A program made the position numbers and the translations under genes. Of a DNA stretch of 34,567 nt, positions 29,003-34,567 are shown in pieces. The stretch's first letter is position 1, and the number at the start of each line of letters is the position of its first letter. The DNA is taken from contig NZ_QGHC01000021.1 of assembly GCF_003148905.1 (NCBI RefSeq), positions 1 through 34,567 on the forward strand, written 5' to 3'. The DNA comes from Fulvimonas soli. GTDB taxonomy: Bacteria; Pseudomonadota; Gammaproteobacteria; Xanthomonadales; Rhodanobacteraceae. The notes under the pieces are model-generated. The model ran no database searches and was not told the DNA's origin. It saw only the letters and a program-made list of their open reading frames with translations.

Positions 29003-29604
29003 GGGGCAACCTCCTTGTCGATGGGGGCCAGCCGCTCGCGCAAAAGCTTCAGCGCCTTGCCGACGTGCTTCTCCACGGCTTTCACGCTGATGCCCAGGTG
29101 GGCGGCGATCTGGGTGTAGCTCATGCCTTCGATGCGGTTGAGCAGGTAGACCTCGCGGCAGCGCGGCGGCAGGCCGAGCAGGGCGCGCTGCAGCAGCACC
29201 AGCTCCTGCCGCTGGGCCACCTGCTGCTCGTGGTCCAGGTCGGTCGAGGGCAGGTCCAGCGCCGCCTCGTCCAGGCTCAGGTACTGCGCGTCGCCGCGCG
29301 CGCGGGCGCGACGCAGGCGGTCGTTGAGCGCGTTCACCGCGATGCGGTACAGCAGCCGCGCCCACGACTCGGGCGCGTGCGTGCGGTAGCGCATCAGCCG
29401 CTCCAGGCTTTCCTGGGCCAGGTCCTGGGCGTCCTCCTCGCAGGGCACGCGGCGGCGCAGCAGGCGCACCAGGGTGTCGCGCTGGCCGCGCACGAAGACC
29501 TCGAAGTCCGTGCGAGTGGCGGGGAGCGGCGCGCGCCGCTCCCGTTCGATCGTGCTCAGCCCCATGCGCTGGAATCGTCCGCTGACCGACGTGATGGCGT
29601 TCAC
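28999..29604 (-). CDS. ECF sigma factor, FecI type
   Basis: A 201-residue (or 188-residue) group IV sigma factor. Region 2 is at DFEVFVRGQRDTLVRLLRRRV through AQDLAQESLERLMRY and SWARLLYRIAVNALNDRLRR; region 4 is at QRALLGLPPRCREVYLLNRIEGMSYTQIAAHLGISVKAVEKHVGKAL. The order sigma, FecR, TonB receptor is the standard surface-signalling unit. The start is ambiguous: GTG 29604 gives the longest form and ATG 29565 a form of typical length; neither has a clear Shine-Dalgarno sequence. Confidence 0.92.
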   Translation of the reverse strand: MNAITSVSGRFQRMGLSTIERERRAPLPATRTDFEVFVRGQRDTLVRLLRRRVPCEEDAQDLAQESLERLMRYRTHAPESWARLLYRIAVNALNDRLRRARARGDAQYLSLDEAALDLPSTDLDHEQQVAQRQELVLLQRALLGLPPRCREVYLLNRIEGMSYTQIAAHLGISVKAVEKHVGKALKLLRERLAPIDKEVAP

Positions 29605-29799
29605 GATAGCGCGTGGGCCGGTTGGACGGAACGGGGCCGGAAAATCGGGTGCTTCCGCGTCCTTGCGGAAGGCTTGCGGGCCGGCATCCCTGACGGGGAC
29701 CGGGTCGGGCAGGGGACCGCCCCGGCCGAGGACGGAAAACCCTCCTCACCTTGTATAACGCCGGGAGGCCTCCACCCCCCTACCTCCCCGCCGCCGGGT

Positions 29800-31785
29800 T
29801 CAGCGCGACAGGTCGATCGCGTAGGTGGCGGTGCCGTCGCCGTGGTCGGCCAGCTGGCGGACGTTGTCCAGGCCGGCGGCGCGCGCCACCTCCTGCTTGC
29901 CGGCGGCGGCGGTGAAGGTGACCGGGCCGCGGGTCTTCAGCGGGGCGAAGCGCCAGGAGCGGGCCGGCAGCTGGTCCCCGGTGATCCGCCGCATGCGCTC
30001 GAGCCAGGCGGCGAGGATCTCGCGCGCGCCGTCCGGCGCGGCCAGCACGATGTTGCCGCCGTCCAGGCCGGGGAAGTGCCCGCCGCCGCCGGCGCGGTAG
30101 TTGTTGGTGGCGACCACGAAGCGCTGCTGCGGCGTCACCGGCCGGCCCTTGAAGCTGAGCGCGGCGATGCGCTGGCCGGCCGGCCGGCTGACGTCGATGA
30201 CGTAGCTGAAGCCCTCGCCCTGGATCTGGTCGAAGTTGTAGCCGACGTAGCGGCCGTTGATCAGCGGCTGCTCGCCGTCCTTGCCCGGGTCGATGCGGTT
30301 GAAGCGCTCGGCCGAGTGCTCCAGCCAGGCCTTGAGGCCCGCGCCGTCCACCAGCACCGCGGCCAGCGTGTTCGGGTAGTAGTACAGGTCCGCCGCGCTG
30401 CGCAGGGTGAGCGGGCCGGCCGGCACGTCGGTGTAGTCCTCCGGGCCGCCGAAGCCGGTGCGGAAGGCGGCCGCGGCGGAGAGCACCGGCAGGTCGGCCA
30501 GCTCCGGGCGCAGCTTCGGCAGCTCGCGGCGCACGTAGTCGGCCTGCGCGGCGTTCACCGCGGAGAGCGCGGTCATGTTGCCCTCGTCGGCGAAGTAGCT
30601 GCTCATGCGCAGCGTGCTGCTGCCGATCGGCGTGTCCACGTAGGCCACCGCCGCCGCGTGCGCCTGCGCCACCAGCGGCGCGATGGCCGGGTCGGCCGGC
30701 ACGCACTCGTTCTTCTTCGGGCAGATCGGGCGCACCTCGCTGTGGGTGTCGGCCTTGTCGACCGTCCAGCGGCCGTGCTCGCGCGCCAGCGCCAGCTTGA
30801 TCACGCCCAGGTCCTTGCCGAAGAAGCCGCCCATCACCGCCGGCACGCCGCGCACGAAGCCGCGCTGGGCGTCGACGTCGGGCAGGCCGGCGTAGCGCGG
30901 CCCGGGGAACTCGGTGTGCGAGTGGCCCAGCAGCAGCACGTCGATGCCCGGCACGCCGGCCAGGTGCCAGCCGCCGTTCTCCATCTCGCTGGCGTAGGGG
31001 TGGGTGTCCAGGCCGCCGTGCAGGATCGCCACCACCAGGTCCGGGTGCTGCGCCTCGAGCTGCGGCAGGTACTTGCGCGCCGCCTCGACCACGCCGCTCA
31101 CGGTGACCTTGCCGGCCAGGTTCTGCTTGTCCCACTCCAGGATCGGCGGCGGGGTGAAGCCGATGATGCCGATCTTCAGCGGCACCTCGAGCTTGCTGCC
31201 GTCGGGGGTGTAGGCCTCGATGGTCTTGGTCACCACCGCCCACGGCCTGAAGATGGGCCGGCCGTCGCGCGCGCTGTACACGTTGGCCAGCACCAGCGGG
31301 AAGTGCGGGCCGGCGCACCTCTGCGTGCCGGCGCCGTCCACGTTCATCGGCGTGCCGGTGACCTGCGACAGGAACGGCAGGCCGTAGTTGAACTCGTGGT
31401 TGCCGGCGGTGCCGCCGTCGTAGCCGAGCGCATCCATCGCCTTGTAGATCGCCAGCTCCTCGCCGCAGCCGACCGGCTTCACCTTGGCCTGGTAGTCGGC
31501 CAGCACGGTGCCCTGGATGGTGTCGCCGCTGTCGAACAGCACGGTGTTGGGGAATGCCTCGCGCGCGCGGCGGATCAGCGTGGCGGTGCGCTCGTAGCCC
31601 ACCGTGGGATCGTCCTTCTGCTTGAAGTAGTCGTAGGAGAGCACGTTGGCGTGGACGTCGGTGGTCTCCAGGATCGCCACGTCGGCGCGCGCGCCGTCCG
31701 GCAGCCTGCCGGGCTTGAAGGCCTGGCCGGCGCAGCCGGCGAGCAGGACGGAGGCGAGGGCGAGGGGAACGAGGCGGCGCTTCAT
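29800..31785 (-). CDS. Lipoprotein 5'-nucleotidase/2',3'-cyclic phosphodiesterase (CpdB-like)
   Basis: A 661-residue two-domain phosphoesterase. The lipobox LAGC puts the modified Cys at 18. The metallophosphatase domain has D43 and H45 (TTDVHANVLSYDYF), DSGDTIQGT, GNHEFNYG, and GHSH metal ligands. The C-terminal 5'-nucleotidase domain includes the substrate loop ATNNYRAGGGGHFPG. FKQKDDPTVGYERTATLI is typical of the CpdB branch (2',3'-cNMP 2'-phosphodiesterase/3'-nucleotidase). Likely role: salvage of phosphate and nucleosides from extracellular nucleotides, anchored in the envelope. The start ATG 31785 is chosen so that the lipoprotein signal begins MKRR; ATG 31800 is an in-frame alternative. 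Confidence 0.92.
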   Translation of the reverse strand: MKRRLVPLALASVLLAGCAGQAFKPGRLPDGARADVAILETTDVHANVLSYDYFKQKDDPTVGYERTATLIRRAREAFPNTVLFDSGDTIQGTVLADYQAKVKPVGCGEELAIYKAMDALGYDGGTAGNHEFNYGLPFLSQVTGTPMNVDGAGTQRCAGPHFPLVLANVYSARDGRPIFRPWAVVTKTIEAYTPDGSKLEVPLKIGIIGFTPPPILEWDKQNLAGKVTVSGVVEAARKYLPQLEAQHPDLVVAILHGGLDTHPYASEMENGGWHLAGVPGIDVLLLGHSHTEFPGPRYAGLPDVDAQRGFVRGVPAVMGGFFGKDLGVIKLALAREHGRWTVDKADTHSEVRPICPKKNECVPADPAIAPLVAQAHAAAVAYVDTPIGSSTLRMSSYFADEGNMTALSAVNAAQADYVRRELPKLRPELADLPVLSAAAAFRTGFGGPEDYTDVPAGPLTLRSAADLYYYPNTLAAVLVDGAGLKAWLEHSAERFNRIDPGKDGEQPLINGRYVGYNFDQIQGEGFSYVIDVSRPAGQRIAALSFKGRPVTPQQRFVVATNNYRAGGGGHFPGLDGGNIVLAAPDGAREILAAWLERMRRITGDQLPARSWRFAPLKTRGPVTFTAAAGKQEVARAAGLDNVRQLADHGDGTATYAIDLSR

Positions 31786-31889
31786 CGGGGTGGCTCTCAT
31801 CGGGATCGTGCAGGTCGGCCACCGTAGCAGAAGCCCGTGACATCCCGCTGCCGTGCCGGGGTGCGGCGGCGGGCGGCGCGGCGGTCGCA

Positions 31890-32082
31890 AGAGCCTGTTC
31901 GAGATCTGCCGTCGGTCCGGCTATTGCCTCGCCGTCATTCCTGTGAAGGCAGGAGGCGCTTTTCGACAGCCGAAGGGCTGGTCGTCCGGTGACGTTCCCT
32001 CGAAAAGTCAGCGACGCTGGATCCCGGCTTTCGCCGGGATGACGTTCCATGGGGGGATACTTGGAGATCGTGAACAGGCTCT
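31890..32082. mobile_element. MITE-like nested palindrome
   Basis: Terminal inverted repeats AGAGCCTGTTCGAGATCT (31890-31907) and the complement of 32065-32082 match at 16 of 18 positions. Inside are further inverted pairs: CGTCATTCC (31933-31941) with GGGATGACG (32036-32044), and CTTTTCGA (31959-31966) with TCGAAAAG (32000-32007). The 193-bp element has no ORF, ends 43 nt before the next gene start, and could carry that gene's promoter. No clear target-site duplication is visible. It occupies most of the 340-nt gap between the two divergent genes. Confidence 0.7.
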
Positions 32083-32125
32083 AAGATGCGCGGCGATACG
32101 CCGTCCGGCCAACAGGGGGCTTCGC

Positions 32126-33838
32126 ATGTCCGCTTTCCTTCCACGCGCCGCGCGCGGACGCGCGCTGCGGCTGGGCGCGTGGCTGGGCTTCGCGCTGTGC
32201 CTGGGTTTCGCCGCGTGGCGCGAGCCCGAGCCGGTGCAGCGCCTGTTCGTCGCCGCCCTGATGCTGTGCGCGGCCGGCGCGCTGTACTTCGCCACCGCGC
32301 GGCCGGTGCTGGCGCTGCTGGCCGGCGGCGGCGCCTTCCTCGGCCTGCGCTTCGTCTCGGCGCTGAAGCAGCAGTACCTCGACGTCGGCCTGATGCCGCG
32401 CGATTTCATCTATTTCACCCACAGCAGCCTGCTGGAGACGCTGCGCCGCTACCCGCACCTGTACGGGCTGGCGATCCTGGTGTGCGCGGGCGTGCCGCTG
32501 CTGCTGTGGCTGGCCTGGCGCGGCGCCCGCTCGCCGTGGCTGCCGGCCCGCCCGTGGCGGCGGCTGGCCGGGCTGGCGCTGTGCGTGCTGGGCTTCTGGC
32601 TGTGCCTGCTGCCGGCGGGGCCGTTCGGGCGGGTGTACCAGCGCAGCGCCTGGCAGAAGCTGGGCGGCGACGACGCGCTGCTGACCGACTTCTTCGTCTA
32701 CTTCTACGACTCGGACGTGCAGCTGCCCGCGCGCGCCGACGATGCGGCGGCCGAGCGCGACTGGGGCGCCACCGCCGCGGGCCGGCCGGGCGCGGCGCGG
32801 CCGCCGTACCCGGACATCGTCGAGGTGCTGGAGGAGAGCACCTTCGACCCGTCCAACTTCGCCATGTGCAAAGGCGTGCCGGAGTGCCGCGCGCCGGCGC
32901 TGTTCGAGCCCGACGCGCGCACCGTGGCGCACGGGCCGCTGCGCGTGCACACCTTCGGCGGCGGCACCTGGGTGAGCGAGTTCGCCGCGCTGACCGGGCT
33001 GCCGCAGGACATCTTCGGCGCCGGCGGCATGTACGCGCCCTACGTGCTGGCGCCGCGCATGCGCGACGCGCTGCCGCAGCAGCTGGCGCGGCTGGGCTAC
33101 CGCACGGTGGCGGTGTATCCCACCAACGGCGCCTTCCTCAACGGCCGCAACGCCTACATGGCCTACGGCTTCCAGGAGTTCCACGACGCCGACGAGCTGG
33201 GGCTGGACCCGTGGGAGGAGAGCGACGCGCAGATGTTCGACGCCGCCCGGCGCGTCTACCAGCGGGTGAAGAAGCCGGGCGAGCCGGTGTTCCTGATGGT
33301 GCTGACGATCAACCAGCACGGCCCGCACAACCTCGACCCGCTGGACAGGCTGCCGCCGCCGTTCAACCGCGGCGTGGTGCCCGGCCTGCCGCCGGAGACC
33401 GAGCTCAACGTCAGCACCTACCTCGCCCAGCTGCGCGCCTCGGACCAGGCGATGCGCCAGCTGGAGCACGCCTTCCTCGACCGCGCGCAGCCCACCGTGC
33501 TGGTGCACTTCGGCGACCACCAGCCGTCCTTCGACGGGCTGATCCGCGGCCTGCCGCGCCGCTGGCCGCCGGCGCTGCGGCCGCTGCAGCAGTACCTCAC
33601 CTACTTCATGATCAAGCGCAACGCGGCCGGCGCGCCGTTACCGTCCTACCCCGCGCTGGACATCGCGCTGCTGCCCGGCATGGTGCTGCAGGCGGCGGGG
33701 CTGCCGGCCGACCCGTACTTCTCGGCGCAGATCGCGCTGCGCGAGCGCTGCGGCGGGCGCTACGCCGACTGCCCGGCGCCGGGGCTGGTCGCCTCCTACC
33801 AGGGCTGGATCTTCGACCGCCTGCACGTGTTCGAGTAG
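32126..33838 (+). CDS. LtaS/OpgB-like membrane phosphoglycerol transferase or sulfatase
   Basis: A 570-residue inner-membrane protein. Four hydrophobic segments lie at about 15-31, 38-57, 112-131 and 147-163, and a periplasmic alkaline-phosphatase/sulfatase-fold domain follows from about 228. Catalytic residues by analogy with LtaS: E238 in VLEESTFDPS, nucleophile T281 in GGGTWVSEFAALTGLP, and D464-H465 in HFGDHQPSF; NQHGPHN (396-402) is a further motif. Relatives move phosphoglycerol or phosphoethanolamine onto periplasmic glucans or lipids; the substrate here is unknown. Start ATG 32126 with AGGGGG 7 nt upstream; the longer frame runs into the MITE. It is convergent with the broken phosphatase gene. 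Confidence 0.88.
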   Translation: MSAFLPRAARGRALRLGAWLGFALCLGFAAWREPEPVQRLFVAALMLCAAGALYFATARPVLALLAGGGAFLGLRFVSALKQQYLDVGLMPRDFIYFTHSSLLETLRRYPHLYGLAILVCAGVPLLLWLAWRGARSPWLPARPWRRLAGLALCVLGFWLCLLPAGPFGRVYQRSAWQKLGGDDALLTDFFVYFYDSDVQLPARADDAAAERDWGATAAGRPGAARPPYPDIVEVLEESTFDPSNFAMCKGVPECRAPALFEPDARTVAHGPLRVHTFGGGTWVSEFAALTGLPQDIFGAGGMYAPYVLAPRMRDALPQQLARLGYRTVAVYPTNGAFLNGRNAYMAYGFQEFHDADELGLDPWEESDAQMFDAARRVYQRVKKPGEPVFLMVLTINQHGPHNLDPLDRLPPPFNRGVVPGLPPETELNVSTYLAQLRASDQAMRQLEHAFLDRAQPTVLVHFGDHQPSFDGLIRGLPRRWPPALRPLQQYLTYFMIKRNAAGAPLPSYPALDIALLPGMVLQAAGLPADPYFSAQIALRERCGGRYADCPAPGLVASYQGWIFDRLHVFE

Positions 33839-33849
33839 AGCAGGTCGTG

Positions 33850-33913
33850 GGAGCGGCCATCCGGCCGCGATGGCCCGGCATCTCCATTAGCCATCGCGGC
33901 CGGAGGCCGCTCC
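33850..33913. repeat. Paired REP-like palindrome, copy 4
   Basis: A 24-bp stem with one bulged A: GGAGCGGCC(A)TCCGGCC... on the left (33850-33874) and its complement on the right (33890-33913), around a 15-nt loop. It lies 11 nt after the stop of the LtaS-like gene and 9 nt after that of the opposing gene, where it can act as a terminator or end-protector for both. Confidence 0.8.
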
Positions 33914-33922
33914 GACGGACGC

Positions 33923-34486
33923 CTAGGGCCGCTCCGGCGCGGCGTAGTCGAAATAGGTGTAGCTCCTGCCGCCGTCGTCGAGCCGCTTGAGCTGCACGCG
34001 GAAGCTGTAGCGGGTGGCGCGCAGCGGGCTGCCGTCCACGCGCCGCATCGACAGGCCCCGCGCGGCCTCGCGCGGACGCAGCACGGCCGGGGCGACGCGG
34101 TAGGCGCCGAGCGGGCGGCCCGCCGTGCCGGCCAGCGCCTCGCGCAGCACGCGGCCCTGCGCGGCGGGCAGCGGCAGGCCGAGCAGCGCGGCGAGGGTGG
34201 GCGCGAGGTCGACGTTGCCGGACGGCAGCGGGTCGCGGAAGCCCGCGCGGAAGTCCGGCCCCGCGGCGAGCAGGGTGTTGTGCACGTCGCGCGGGCTGAA
34301 GCTGCCGTGCTCGCCGCGCTCGTTGTTCATGCTGGCGTACTCGGTGCCGGGAAAGCCCTGCACCACCGCGTCGGCGTCCCAGGCGTAGCTGACGATGATG
34401 TCCGGCCCGCGCGCGGCGTTCTCCAGGTGCACGTGTTCCGCCGGCAGCGTGCCGGGCAGCTCGCCGTAGGGCCTGTCATCAATTGA
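33923..34486 (-). pseudogene. C-terminal part of an alkaline phosphatase-superfamily protein, interrupted
   Basis: The frame is open from a TAG at 34487-34489 down to the stop at 33923. The protein from DRPYGELPGTLP onward reads as the C-terminal part of a type I phosphodiesterase/nucleotide pyrophosphatase-like enzyme: IIVSYAWDADAV, then NNERGEHGSFSPRDVHNTLLAAGPDF (the metal-ligand His region) and GNVDLAPTLAALLGLPLP. The N-terminal catalytic part is missing because the coding frame meets AT-richer foreign sequence at about 34470-34490. It is either split by an insertion or truncated. The first in-frame ATG is 34432, which cannot give an active enzyme. Confidence 0.7.
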
Positions 34487-34567
34487 CTAGATAAGCGAAG
34501 CTTGGGTTTTCTTGCGAGCGCAGCCGTTCAATGACCCGACGCTATGGACTTCGAGACGATCAATGGG
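34470..34567 (+). mobile_element. Probable end of an insertion sequence (partial)
   Basis: From about 34470 the composition drops to about 50% GC and the phosphatase frame stops. GGCCTGTCATCAATTGACTA could be a terminal inverted repeat, and an ORF starting ATG at 34544 (MDFETING...) runs out of the window and may be a transposase. I do not recognise the family from these few residues. Confidence 0.45.

Noticed and set aside
28588-31827. 1,079-codon plus-strand ORF opposite the sigma factor and CpdB-like genes
   Set aside because: Antisense shadow of the same kind, with no start signal or recognisable motif.

Overview
The window is about 70% GC and reads as a chromosomal segment of a gammaproteobacterium of the Xanthomonadales/Lysobacterales (Rhodanobacter-, Dyella-, Luteimonas- or Xanthomonas-like). 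The basis is the very GC-rich codon use, the FecI/FecR/TonB-receptor locus, the xanthomonad-type ~60-bp integron recombination sites and many short palindromic repeats. The family placement is inference; no rRNA or other taxonomic marker is present.

Layout. (1) 1-905: the end of an integron cassette array, with two attC sites bracketing one complete cassette (ABM-like protein). (2) 906-2365: a GGDEF diguanylate cyclase behind a candidate FliA (sigma-28) promoter. (3) 2479-2912: repeats and a 54-codon proline-rich gene. (4) 3065-16758, minus strand: one complete branched-chain amino acid cluster in the order promoter, leader peptide, attenuator, leuA, ilvE, leuC, leuD, leuB, ilvD, ilvC, ilvG, ilvM, ilvA. 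Four gene junctions overlap by 4 nt; the other five hold 150-350 nt, and each of these gaps carries palindromic or inverted repeats. (5) 17069-18746: a TetR regulator divergent from an isochorismatase-like hydrolase over a perfect 16-bp palindrome, then a DUF6868-like membrane protein. (6) 19003-22713, minus strand: promoter, threonine leader peptide, homoserine dehydrogenase without an aspartokinase domain, thrB and thrC, all overlapping by 4 nt. (7) 22951-29604, minus strand: ECF sigma factor, FecR, TonB-dependent receptor and a secreted trypsin-like protease. (8) 29800-33838: a 5'-nucleotidase/CpdB-type lipoprotein, a MITE-like element and an LtaS/OpgB-like membrane phosphatase/sulfatase. 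(9) 33923-34567: the C-terminal part of an alkaline phosphatase-superfamily gene, cut by AT-richer sequence that looks like the end of an insertion sequence.

How the genes work together. The thr operon makes threonine; IlvA in the large cluster deaminates threonine to 2-oxobutyrate; IlvGM, IlvC, IlvD and IlvE take that and pyruvate to isoleucine and valine; LeuA, LeuC, LeuD, LeuB and IlvE make leucine. Both operons begin with a short peptide rich in the end-product amino acids (Leu/Val/Ile and Thr/Ile). The most notable observation is that the two leaders share one layout: TTGACA, 18 bp, a TAnnGT -10 hexamer, 7 nt, then ATG. Transcription should therefore start at or next to the AUG, so both attenuator peptides would be translated from leaderless mRNA. 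The thr leader ends with a hairpin that buries the Shine-Dalgarno sequence of the first enzyme gene and has no U-tract terminator, whereas the ilv/leu leader has a classical terminator plus an 8-bp antiterminator pairing.
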